DNA of 64,000 nucleotides from Lineus longissimus. Taxonomy: Eukaryota; Nemertea; Pilidiophora; Heteronemertea; Lineidae. Position 1 is the stretch's first letter. Every line of letters starts with the position of its first letter. Positions 39,304 to 50,603 of this stretch are shown here, piece by piece. The position numbers and the translations under genes are program-made. Below the pieces are notes generated by a model that searched no databases, had not been told where the DNA came from, and worked only from the letters and a program-made list of their open reading frames with translations. The stretch covers positions 14,696,109 to 14,760,108 of the forward strand of contig NC_088325.1 of NCBI RefSeq assembly GCF_910592395.1, written 5' to 3'.

Positions 39304-39646
39304 GAGCTGTGGCATTCAAAACGAAAGTAAAAACGATCGACCAAGGTTGCAGACCGACCGATCTTCAAGACCTTCTCGAATTCCATCAAATTTCAAGCGG
39401 CAATTGATGTGCGTCGAGTGATGATTGCGGCAAGTTGAATCGAAGAAATCGAAGACAGACCTTTACACATCTCACCCAGTGTTTCTTGCTTTCTGTCTAA
39501 AACTGCAAGTGTTATGATGTGACATAGAAGAACCAAGAAACGAATCACTGCCTCTGACTAAAGAAAACCGAAAATATGACTTTGACACTATCTCTTGAAT
39601 AAAATGAGCAGAATTCGTCCTGTGGTTTGAAAACTGAGGCTTTTCG
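39304..39646 (+). promoter_or_regulatory. 5' UTR of GPCR copy 2 (spliced leader segment)
   Basis: The segment starts after a strong acceptor (long T-rich tract then TAG at 39301-39303) and ends at the ATG at 39647. It carries short upstream ATGs with nearby stops, e.g. a five-codon frame near 39409. The boundary is inferred from the splice signal and from the parallel with copy 1. Confidence 0.45.
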
Positions 39647-40846
39647 ATGGATAACATTTCGTCAACCGTGGGCTACTCGCCGCTCTTGCCGACTACGGAC
39701 TATGTCCAAACGTCTGCAGATCCAAATTGCACCAACGCGTCGATGGATATGGAAACTGTCATAACGGTGGACATGAACGGACCACTGAGCTACAACATAC
39801 CTATAAATGGCTACATCAGTCCTTTGGTGATCATCTTTACGTTGGTAACAAACTCCCTAGTTTGTGTGATTCTACTGAAACCGAACATGCGCTCGCCTAC
39901 CAATATGATACTTGTGTTCATGGCTGTCTCAGACACCCTGACTGGACTCTCGCCGATCCCTTGGTACCTCTACGCATTCACGGCCGGAAACTACAAAGAC
40001 TACGTCCCTTTTGAATGGTGCAGTGTGCAGAGTCTACTCAACAGGGCCCTTCCCACGGTGTTCCACACGATGTCGATATGGCTGACTCTAGCTCTCGCCA
40101 TTCAACGGTACATCTACGTGTGTCATTTTTTACTCGCCAAGAAATTGTGTACCATGAAGAATGTGGTCAAAGGCTCAGGGGGCATTTTCATTGTGAGTGT
40201 AGCTGTCCATATTCTTATGTTTATTGATCAATTATTCAAGCCAATAGAGGTGCCCTCTTTGATAAATCCTAACGTGACCGTCAAGGCCTGCTTCATGGGT
40301 ACCCCAGAGTTTTTAAACCCCATAGCTATGCCTCTCTATAACACCTACTATTGGTTCAGAGTGCTGTTCATTCACTTGATCCCCTGTATCATGCTAGTCG
40401 TCATCAATGCCTTACTGATACGGACCATGCAGAAAGCTAAGAAACGGCGAACCCAACTTTTGAAACAGAATAGGAAGTCAGAAGTGAGGAAATTGAAAGA
40501 TGCGAACTGCACGACAATGATGATGGTGGCTGTTGTTGGGGTGTTCCTCGTTGTGGAGCTCCCCTCTGGAATTCTCTTCGCCGTCTTTATTATTAACACG
40601 ACCTTCAGTCTTGGAATTCTAGAACGCGACGTGGAAAAAAAAGTGTCTACTATTTTTAACTTGCTGATTCTCATTAGTTATCCAATTAATTTCTTCATTT
40701 ACGCTGGGATGTCGAGACAATTCAGGGAGACATTCAAACGGTTATTCTGTAAAGGCCCCCTCCCATTGGACAGAGAACACTCCCAATATAGTGCGTTAGC
40801 CAATGAGAATGGACGAATTGTGAATACTTGTACGACTGCGATATGA
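39647..40846 (+). CDS. Sex-peptide/MIP receptor-like class A GPCR, copy 2
   Basis: A complete 399-residue paralogue of the receptor 2.2 kb upstream, same strand, also without introns in the coding region. The N-terminus has sequons at N3, N28 and N31. It keeps MRSPTNMILVFMAVSD in TM2, QRY (153-155) then IYVCH after TM3, Cys125 with Cys215 for the TM3-ECL2 disulfide, the basic third loop (KAKKRRTQLLKQN), CTTMMMVAVVGVFL in TM6 and YPINFFIYAGMSRQFRETF in TM7. The two copies are nearly identical in the third loop, TM6 and the proximal tail but diverge in the N-terminus, ECL2 and ECL3. This is what one expects of duplicated peptide receptors with shared G-protein coupling and diverging ligand contacts. 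Both tails share REHSQYxxLANENGR, and this one ends T-A-I. A tract ending in TAG at 39301-39303 is a good 3' splice site for a 5' UTR exon, the same arrangement as copy 1. Several short upstream ATGs lie in that leader. Ligand not determinable from sequence. Confidence 0.92.
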   Translation: MDNISSTVGYSPLLPTTDYVQTSADPNCTNASMDMETVITVDMNGPLSYNIPINGYISPLVIIFTLVTNSLVCVILLKPNMRSPTNMILVFMAVSDTLTGLSPIPWYLYAFTAGNYKDYVPFEWCSVQSLLNRALPTVFHTMSIWLTLALAIQRYIYVCHFLLAKKLCTMKNVVKGSGGIFIVSVAVHILMFIDQLFKPIEVPSLINPNVTVKACFMGTPEFLNPIAMPLYNTYYWFRVLFIHLIPCIMLVVINALLIRTMQKAKKRRTQLLKQNRKSEVRKLKDANCTTMMMVAVVGVFLVVELPSGILFAVFIINTTFSLGILERDVEKKVSTIFNLLILISYPINFFIYAGMSRQFRETFKRLFCKGPLPLDREHSQYSALANENGRIVNTCTTAI

Positions 40847-43431
40847 GAGGCGTATTTTGATTGGATGATATATTGGAAGTGTTGGCATGGTTGCGGTTGT
40901 TCTGTATCATTGAAGGTCCCATAAACTTGTCTTAGCGAAGGTTGTATGCCACATAGATGGAACCGAACGGAGCTATAAGTAAGTGAATAATCCGTGAGAA
41001 ATGACGGACAATATCGCCACCGTTTGTCTAAAGAGAACTGTGCATTTCTAAAAACTCCCGGTCACACTAGCCAGTCAGGCGCCCTTAATCCTGTATCTGC
41101 GGCGCTGTCGTCCAATTGGAACCAATCAGAATGGAGTATTTCGGTAAACATTCAGAAGTGGCCTGGTGGTGACTGTAATATGGCTCAAATTTCGAGGTTT
41201 GTTGACCGTTGATCGTTTATTGACATTTCAGCTGTAGATGACAAAAAGCATCTTTGAACAATTTATTGTTGCAAATTGTATGTCACACCTAACGGAACCG
41301 AACGAAACTAGTGTGCGGGTGGAATGATTTTGCGTGTTCCCCTCATTGTTTGGGAACGCGGTGGGAGAGATCGACAGTCTTTTCTCTGTTTCCCCTATTG
41401 AAAGTGATGGGTCTCTGATCTGTAGCTTTCTAGTACCGGTATATATGGAGGCACTGAAAGTGGGAAACAAGCATTAGCGTCACATCTGGAATTCTGAGAT
41501 TAGGTAGGTGAAAACTCTATCGAACTCCCGAGAAAGACTAACTTTAGGGATTACGTAACATAGATTAGCCGCTGCAGCGCTTGGGACATAAGTGCTGAAT
41601 GGAACAAGAAATGTGATCAACGGATACCTGCTATGGGAGGGCGATTTGATATCTAGTCTACCATTATGCCTGCGCTACCTCTGGTTGGGACAGCAAGAAC
41701 TTTTAAAACGAAGAGACATCTTCCGAGGATCACTGCTGACAAGTTTGAAAGGCCCACTGCACTTAAGATAATTTGTTGTAAAGACGTAAATTAATAAGTT
41801 ATTAATGATGATATTGGCCATGTTGAACAAAGCAGGTGACAGATTGTAATGTGGGTGGTTATTTGGGTTCAAGTCAGCTGCGTTTGTCCCTTTCTCTAAA
41901 GTATCAATCTCGACGAAATATAATCATCAGTTTTGATATTTCGGTTTGACATCCGTCTGAGGTCCAGCAATTATCCGAAATGATATCACGATATTCACTA
42001 AACCCATCGTGGTATATTCGACTGGGGATGTTTTTCGAAAAGGCAAGGCATTATGAAAAAACATTGCTTTGACGAAGTTATGTCTGTTTTGTCGGACATG
42101 GCCGCCCATTGTTGTAATACCGTCACGCTACCTAGCGATATTTCCCCAAATTATTACCCTTGGTTTGTTGATGACTCTATATTTTTGTTGTAATATGTAT
42201 CCAATGTTGATAGCATTTTGTAACATTCGATGCCTTTTTTTGATTGGGCCATGATAGATGAATTGTTACGGACCACAACGCGTGTTAAAGCCTCAAAACC
42301 TCGACGTGAGTCAGTTGCAGTGGAATAAGGCCTGGCTTGTTTATTGAACACTAGGCTGGTTTCGCAATCCGTACGAGCGACGAAGTACACATTACACAGG
42401 TCATTGGTGTCATCAGATCGTGTGCTTTTTCATTTACGGGACACTCTTAAATCATCTTCTATACTTGTAGAAGGAATCGGGGAACTTTCATTTTGTCATG
42501 AAAGATGTCTTCTGACTTGCTGCTTGAGCACAGTGGCGAATACCATGAACTGAAGAAGTGGCTCACACCATCGAAAATGTTTCTCTTAATCTTCAAGGTG
42601 TGAGCGGGTGCCCTCATGTAAGGGGTGTGTCTCTTGTGCTGTTTTGATTGTGTTGTGTGTTTCATGATCAGTGTATCTGTTATTTTATGACTTGGTAGGA
42701 ATGGTTGATTTGAGAGTATGCTGCTAATATCGTTCCTCTCTTCTGGCTTTGTTTTGAATGTACATGTACACGTATGTGTGTGATTGAATGCAGTGATGAA
42801 CCCAGGAGGTGGCGAGGAGCAGTCCTTTTTGAAGAAGAGGTCAGCTTATTTGAAATAAACCATGAATTGAGTAAAGTTAGCCTTAAGGAAACCAGTGCGT
42901 TCCCCCTTTCTCAAAGGCATCCATCAATTCTTAGACTCCTGGATTTGCGTCTGTACATGGTGGTTTGCCCCAAACGCGTCACGGTGTCTGTCTGCTCTCT
43001 GATCAACAAAGATATTTCATTGCAGACTCGGAAGAGTTGTTGTTACTCTTTGGTTCTTTTCTTGATATCAAATTGGAACAATAAATTGCTTGGATTACGA
43101 ACAGCAGATGACTTGAAGGAAAGCTTGCACATTTTGTTATGAAAATGGTATGTTGTCAGAAGATCGTGATTTGCTGTGGATCTAAGGGTGGCGTGTGCGT
43201 TGAGTGGGGTGCCTGCTTGTCTGTTATTTTGCCGACCTCATCGAGAGACCGACATTGTGTGATTGCTGGTGCTGTGTCTATTGAGTGGCTGAATGTGTAG
43301 TTGCGTTGGTTGTTGATTAGAGACTGAATTGGATAATTTGCTTGTGGTTTGCAAGTGAGCGTCGCTAGAGGAGAGGAGGTGCCTGTGTGTATCAGTGCTT
43401 CAGCGATAACTTCAGTACATCGACATTAAAG
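40847..43431. other. Downstream of GPCR copy 2, no gene seen
   Basis: The first few hundred bases are probably the 3' UTR of copy 2. The 122-codon frame at 42774-43142 has no recognisable features and is not called. Confidence 0.55.
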
Positions 43432-43825
43432 CTGACATGCATGCATAAAAACCCTAACGGGATCACCCGACCACCAAACGACCAATTGCATTTGAAACAT
43501 GATAGACACCCAGCGACTGGTCTCACTTGACTGCACAAACAACAAGTTCATTGACTGAGACGCTTTCATGTAAAAAAAAGAAGAAAAATATTCTTCGAGC
43601 GGGTTCGAACTCGGATCCTTCGCCACTTGATCCATGCCGTCTTACCCACTATGCCATGAAGCCGTTGTTGCAGCCGAACATATTTTTCATTTTTGTCATT
43701 TCACGTACCGGTACAAGCTTGACAGAATGGCGTCTGAAACATGGCTGACCGGTCCTTCAAAACTTGGCGGACGGGCCTTGGTGTTATCGGACATCGCCGT
43801 TGGGGTTTTTATGCATGCATGTCAG
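43432..43825. mobile_element. 394-bp TIR element with internal tRNA-like sequence
   Basis: The ends 43432-43459 and 43798-43825 are inverted repeats matching at 27 of 28 positions (CTGACATGCATGCATAAAAA outermost). Similarity continues a few bases outward (ATTAAA). The interior holds, on the minus strand, an A box (about 43641-43655) and a B box (43599-43612, GAGTTCGAACCCGC) of a tRNA-like sequence. It has no transposase, so it is non-autonomous. I could not identify a clear target-site duplication. Confidence 0.75.
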
Positions 43826-45151
43826 GTTTAATTCGCATTTACAAATTCTTGCTGTGTAACACGGAAGATGGTTACCCTTCAGGGGTCAATTGGGAAGCAC
43901 ACTGACTCGTATAAATCGGGCAATGGGACATGACCCTCTCGGCTTTTCATTATGGTTACGACTTGACTGTGATCAACACTGATTGCTTTTCGGATTATAT
44001 ATGGCAGCACTGGTCGTACAATGGCCCTCCAAGCAATCACGGGATATTGTCTCTTCCAATTCTACCACTTCAATTTTGCCCACAGGCGCGTGTCGATTAT
44101 ATGATTCAAAGGAGAGCGATCAGCCTCCATAAAACCCACAGAAAACACACATATAAGAGCGAATTGCGTAATTTTTTCGATTGTATATATCAGTTACTTC
44201 GAGGCTCATCGTTCGCTATCATTCTGGTATCTTCACGCACCTGTGTTCTACTCCACGAACCGTGGGTTCAAATTGGCGGCCTGTGTTGGCCGTCTTTTTA
44301 GGAGCTACCTCGATTACGAGCTAGAGCTGTCAGGCTGTGATCTGGGAATAGACACCACAGTAGCATTTGCTGTCACCAGGTGTTTTTCTATCAATACCAC
44401 ACGATAGGCTATATAAACTTGTACAGAAGTCTTTCTGTGGTCAGTTTTCTATAGAAGACGTTGTAATATAAATTTGCAGAATTGCGGCGTATATACCAGC
44501 CGCTGATTCCGATTCCGACTTGAGGCTGTATAAAAAGCGGAATCGTACGGAATAAAGAGGTACATTCTTGTTTCAAATTTGTGTGTGTTCTGCCAAAAAG
44601 GACAACTGATTTGAAAGAACATACGGGGAGATTGTTTCCGGGGCGTTATCATTTGTTAATTATTGTTTGAATCAACTTTATTTCAAATATTGCTAAGTTC
44701 AGCCAGTTGTTGCCTGGTTGCCATAAGAAGAACTTGCTTGCCAAAAAAAACAACCGTGAAATGTTGGACGCCGTTCGTCTTTTTGGCAATGCCTTGCAAG
44801 GAGTCATTTCATACGCCAGCATTTGCGCCTTGAGAGGATGTTAAGATATCGGATTGGTTACAAATCATGCCGCTAGGTTGCAGGTCTGATTAACCACCTA
44901 CCGGACGATCGGGAACCAACCAAACTTGTCTGATTCCCTTGAAGAGGAAGCGACAAAGAGGATGGTGTGTGAATAGTTGTATTACCCTTGAAGTACTAGG
45001 GGAACCACCCGCGATACGGAAAGTTAGTTGGACATATCTCTGTAGTATAAAAGACATGTCCAGTTGATTTTTGTGTTAATTGTATATTACGCAGACATGT
45101 CCAGTTCACTTCCTTCTTCATATGCGGCGCCCCCAGTACTTTAAGCAGGGA

Positions 45152-45595
45152 GAGACAAGACCACTAATGAATATTCATAGGTTGGAGGGTCCAGGCCTAT
45201 CTATTAGACGAGTGCATGTTTTTTACTCTCAAGTACATATTTGGAGAGGTATTGAAAAAATATTTGTTGTGGCAAGTCTACAGATATAAAGAAATTATTT
45301 GATGAAAAAATTAATTTCGAATTTTGCTAATTTGGTAATAGGGGGCGTGTTTTGAGTTTTTTCTGCCAGTTGGCTGAAAAGAGTGGAAATATCAAAGTCT
45401 GTCTAATTTGTCGATTAAAAAAAAATTTCCGTGGTCAATCACCATTTTATTTTTCACCATTTACTTGCCCGACTGTCCGGAATCACATAATCTAAATTTC
45501 AGATTCACAACACCACGCGTTCTTTGATGCGTCGCGGTCAAACATTGACAATTTAACTGCTAAAAGGCTTAAAAAATCAATTGTGGTCTTGTCTC
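45152..45595 (+). repeat. 444-bp terminal repeat, left copy
   Basis: The 13-bp perfect inverted ends make the repeat look like a complete MITE in its own right. AT-rich, with no coding frame of note. Confidence 0.9.
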
Positions 45596-46144
45596 TATTT
45601 ACACTACATTTTGGGTCAATATAGTGAAAAATTTGAATGTGCTCAAATCACTCTAATTCATTTAGAATATTGTATTGCTGATGATTTAAGGTCAAAACAA
45701 GCTAAAATAATGAGAAAAAAACTTAATTTGACCCAAATAAGAGTCAACCTAACCCCGGTCTAAGTTCGGTTTCATTTTTACAAGTCTTGTTGTGTTGCCA
45801 TTCATTTTGTAATTTCTTTGAAACTACTTAGGCCTTGATTCTGAAAGTTGTTCCCTAAGCAGCAAAGATATTCCTAAATCACATCCTAAAGTTTCAGCTC
45901 CATAGCTTGCTTATTCTGGCCAGGGCAGGTCTTTGAATTTGGTGCTGTTGGGTGCAAAATCATGACTTTTTGTCGATTTTGTCCTCTTTCGTCGCTTTGG
46001 CACAGTTGTACCACTCTTTGAAATGTCTCTCATTTCTCCAAAAATGTCCAGATATGACTTTCCTTTGTTGGAGAGTTGTGGGATGTCATGTACATTAGTT
46101 TGAAAAAAATCGCAAAATGTTAACCCCTGAAATGTACCTTCATT

Positions 46145-46588
46145 GAGACAAGACCACTAATGAATATTCATAGGTTGGAGGGTCCAGGCCTATCTATTAG
46201 ACGAGTGCATGTTTTTTACTCTCAAGTACATATTTGGAGAGGTATTGAAAAAATATTTGTTGTGGCAAGTCTACAGATATAAAGAAATTATTTGATGAAA
46301 AAATTAATTTCGAATTTTGCTAATTTGGTAATAGGGGGCGTGTTTTGAGTTTTTTCTGCCAGTTGGCTGAAAAGAGTGGAAATATCAAAGTCTGTCTAAT
46401 TTGTCGATTAAAAAAAAATTTCCGTGGTCAATCACCATTTTATTTTTCACCATTTACTTGCCCGACTGTCCGGAATCACATAATCTAAATTTCAGATTCA
46501 CAACACCACGCGTTCTTTGATGCGTCGCGGTCAAACATTGACAATTTAACTGCTAAAAGGCTTAAAAAATCAATTGTGGTCTTGTCTC
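46145..46588 (+). repeat. 444-bp terminal repeat, right copy
   Basis: Same orientation and apparently the same sequence as the left copy. The lack of divergence points to recent duplication, recent insertion, or gene conversion. Confidence 0.9.
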
Positions 46589-49331
46589 GGGAACATTATT
46601 ATTCATGCATCCTGTCATTTATCAAGACTTCATATTACTTATATTACTAACATGACGTGTACATTGTGTGTAAATATATCGTTTATAAATGAACATGCAT
46701 GCCGGAATTTTGTAATTAAGTGGATGAATAATTAACAGTAGACTTGAATTAGTGTAGTGGATGAATGTAATATGCTAGACACGTATAGGAAATATAAAAT
46801 TTCATTGTTCCATAGACTGGTCTACGACAATGTAGTACCTGCTATAGGTGGTCTTCGTCGTTAAAGGGGACGAACTATCCTAAGAATCAAAATGTGGCAG
46901 GCCTACTTTACAAAATAACATCTAATGGGATCTGCAGGAACTACTCAATGACTGGTCATGTGTCCAACGACGTCGACAGATGCTCCATTGGGGTAGGCCT
47001 ACTCAGCGCATGCCATGATTACCATGTAAAGTATACTACTCAATATATTTGCATTCAAAACAAATAAAGGCTCATGTTTCTATAAACAAAAGTGTTCGTG
47101 TCTCCTTTTTTAATTTTATTGGAAACATATTCCCAATTCATCAAAGGTTCGGTTTGGTTCCACCGTGTGCCAATGTGGTGAGGGAGAAAGAGCTGAGACA
47201 GGAACAACCAGACCGAAACGGGCCTGTCTCCTCTCTCACCGGATGGGCAACGCGGTAGCAGATGGTTAGAGCGGTGAGACAGCTGGCAAAAACCAGACCG
47301 GATCGTCTCGTTGATAAGACGGTCACAACCAGAACAAATCGACATCTGGTAGTTCAACTTGATACTAACATGGTGGGAGAGTCTGTCTGCTTGTGTTTTT
47401 CCCATCAGCTACACCTTGTTGTCAATGTTTTGAGAGAGCTGAGACAGTCACAACTAAACTAAATCATGCCGATTAGCTCCATTGTGACATTCCTATCTCT
47501 TTCGTCAGATTGGCAACGCGATGAACGCCCAGGCCCGATTCGCTCAGGGTATCATGATTGTTTATTTTCTCTCCGAGGAGCTTCATATAGCCCGATTCGA
47601 TCTAGTTGCGACTGTACATCACATAAACACACCGTCCGAAATATCGTAATAAGAGCCATCTGGTGGCAAAAGAGAGAACTAAACCATTGAGTACCAGATC
47701 TTTCTCCAGTTGTTCCTTTGTCTTTATGATTTTACACATCAATATATAGAGTTACCTAGTAATTGGCTTATAGCTCGGTTTGGTTTCGGTTATTTCTGTC
47801 TTGAACAGCATGTGCTACGATATTGGAGTCCAGCAAAGATCGAATGGCAAACTTGAATAGTTAGTTTCGCCCCATGTTCTGTCCGCGGGGAAGGCTATGT
47901 ATACTTGAGCATCTCAGGGAATGATGGAGGGTTCTGACTATACAACACAGGCTGTGTTCAAAGTTGGAGTAGCTCCTCAAAGACCACCGCCATAACTTTA
48001 CCATGTTTACCAAACATCTTTAGAGCAGACTGCTCACAAACAAGTTGTCTTTCTGTGTGCGGCCTATAACTGAACTCGGACTTAAAAGTGCTAAGCCGGT
48101 TCTGCCGCTCTACCTCATCGGTGTACTGGGTGTCTCAATATGAAGCTCACTTTATAATTGGCCTTAGAGCTGGAGTTTGCTAATTGTAAAACGTTGTATT
48201 CATCTGGAAGATTGATACACGTGCAGACGCCTGAGGAGGTTTGATACCACCCGTCTTAGTACTGATATTTCCCTCTCTTACAAGATGATAAAATGCGCAT
48301 ATGCCTAAAAACAGGTAGAACTAAATAGCACAAAGGTCTCTCAGTGGGGCACAAAGTATTCGGGTTATTAGGTCACAAAGTTACGGGATGATACAATTAC
48401 ATTAGATTGAAGAAATTACCAAGGACTGTGGTCTACGTGTATCATTCATCATGGAGTGTTACACACTGTTTGGAATTCCAGTTATTGTGAGGTGTGATCT
48501 TCTGCAGCCTGCCGTACATAAACATATGTATGCTTGTAGGCTAATACGTGATTATGAGTGAGCTTGATTCGTAGCAACCAATAGGAACATCTTCTCGATC
48601 TATGTCAGGCACTGTTATGTAATGCTACCGGATGAATCAAGTGATATACCTAGTACATTTAGGCCTACATGATGGTCTGAAACCGCATCTCATAGCATCT
48701 AGATTTCAAACCCTGCTTCATCGGCAAACACATTGGTGGCCTTCGCTCATCAAAGGGTAACTCCTTCCTTACCAAATCTCCATATTCGCCCCCTACAAAT
48801 ATTCATATATCATCAAGCTATATTTGTTCCACTACTTCTGTAATGTAATAATCAAGTGGTTGGACGAGTTAACACTATCTTAATGGAGTAAACACACCAG
48901 GCAGCTACAACTGTTCTTAACGAATGGAGGGTCCCTGAGATAATATGCAATCACGAAATGACAAGTTTAATCAATCTATTTTACCACTCGCACCCATAAA
49001 TCATGCTAATCGAATTACCTATTCAACACAATGGGCACTTAACGGCATACGGACTAGTGTAGTGGACGAGGTCTGGAGACAAAGGACACCACTTGCAGTG
49101 TTTGTTAATGGTACACGTAACAAAGTCTTCATCCACCAATGAATATTCCCAATGTGCATTTTCGTGGGCTGTGTTAATTCACCGAACTTCTTCCAGTCCT
49201 TCAATCAAAATGGTCTAAAAACTTCATCAAATCGTCTGTTAAAGCTACGTTTCAAAACAGCCGGGTGGTGGCTTTGCATATCAGCACAAATCCTCGGTCG
49301 GCAATTCGCAGAAGGACAAGACAAACTGCCT
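46589..49331. other. Non-coding stretch
   Basis: Around 47.19-47.46 kb, GAGCTGAGACAG-like words and ACAACCAGA-like words recur in a very diverged, repeat-like way. No gene supported. Confidence 0.5.
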
Positions 49332-49560
49332 TATTCATGACCAGAAACCAAGGATGGGTACAATTTCCTTAGTGTGGCGACTGATAAGGCTGATGTCACA
49401 ACGATAACATCGACATGGGACAGAAAAGACTTCAGCTATTCATGACAAGAACCCACGAACATGGAAGGGGAACATTGATTCCCTTGGTGCACTGGCTGAT
49501 AGCTGTGGCTGAGGTCACAATGATCACGTAAACAGCCTCATTCATGGCCAGCGGAAATGA
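49332..49560 (+). repeat. Degenerate about 105-bp tandem repeat
   Basis: (T)ATTCATGAC-like starts recur at 49332, 49437 and 49539. Each full unit has a CTTGGTG/CTTAGTG-type block, then CTGATA and GCTGA(T/G)GTCACAA in the same order. Strongly diverged. Confidence 0.65.
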
Positions 49561-50073
49561 ACTGAATACAACATTGGAATTAAATCACAATGGATAACGA
49601 AGTCAATGATTGTAACACTCCCACCCTGATAGTCAGTGCAAGAAGGAAATGTAGAGCGAAAGGCTATATACTGATTTGGCAGTGACGGGACAGGTGAAGC
49701 ACTTTCCATGGTTTCAAGAGCGATGGCGTGTTCGAAACTGATGCTGCTCGGAACTTCTGCAAGTTGGATAACCAAACACAGCGTATCCGGCCCTAAGTCA
49801 ATAGTCTCTGAACTGATGTCATGGTCATGCTTTGGAATAAATGACTGAAATTGATGAAGAGGCGTTGAGGGAGCTCCACCCTTACATATTTCGAATCAGG
49901 ATTCAGTAACATGATCACGGAGAGAGACAATGCGAGATACCGAGTCACACAAATCCCTCCACGGTTAGGATTAGGAAAGCTCTGAATATGTACAATAGCA
50001 GCCACTAAATCTGAACCTCACAACAGAATTACATTAGATCTTGTTGATTGTCTTTCTACATCTCCGCCCATCT

Positions 50074-50214
50074 GTAAAGAAGCAATTAATGTAAGATTGC
50101 CACTGTCAGTGCTCTGATAGTGTAGCTCATCAACCTGTCAACAAGATATGTATTGTCAAAGAACCAATTAATGCAAGATATTCATCTGACAGTGCATTGA
50201 TAATGCAGCTTGTC
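50074..50214 (+). repeat. Degenerate about 82-bp tandem duplication
   Basis: AAGAAGCAATTAATGTAAGAT near 50077 and AAGAACCAATTAATGCAAGAT near 50159 begin two units that continue through CTGTCAGTGCTCTGATA / CTGACAGTGCATTGATA and end at GTCAAC-type sequence. Confidence 0.65.
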
Positions 50215-50603
50215 AACTCTTCAGAATAAAAGGACTATCAGAATCTCATAATCTTCAATTGAATCGTCATCTTGTGTTTTTCAAGGCTATATTCAACGTC
50301 AGTTTCACCCTTGTTGATAATTGATGTGTATAAATGTCTAAATTGATACTTGTACAATGTACATGGAGACTGAACATAGAATCAAACCTTATCTGCGAAA
50401 AGCATTGCATTCTTACAAGCGAAGCTGGTGTAGAAAAGTGGTCAAGGGGTCTTGTCAACTACGTCACTACTCTTCTCAACCTCTGGTGTGAATACATCTA
50501 CAACCACTACTGCTATCGGATAGGAAAGTTCTTTACTATTTCCTTCACAACATACAATATTGACATTCATTTGGTCCCGAATTCTTGGTAAACTGCACAA
50601 CAG

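Larger units (their letters stand above)
45152..46588. mobile_element. Composite element: two identical 444-bp direct repeats around 549 bp
   Basis: 45152-45595 and 46145-46588 are the same length and, read side by side, show no difference. Each begins GAGACAAGACCAC and ends with its exact inverse GTGGTCTTGTCTC. GGGA lies immediately left of the first copy and immediately right of the second, while the inner flanks differ, so the whole unit may have inserted once. The 549-bp interior has no long frame, no evident tRNA primer site after the first repeat and no purine tract before the second. Confidence 0.85.

Noticed and set aside
45152-46588. Ordinary LTR retrotransposon
   Set aside because: No TG...CA ends, primer-binding site, purine tract or gag/pol coding sequence. 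The 13-bp inverted ends are too long for typical LTRs.
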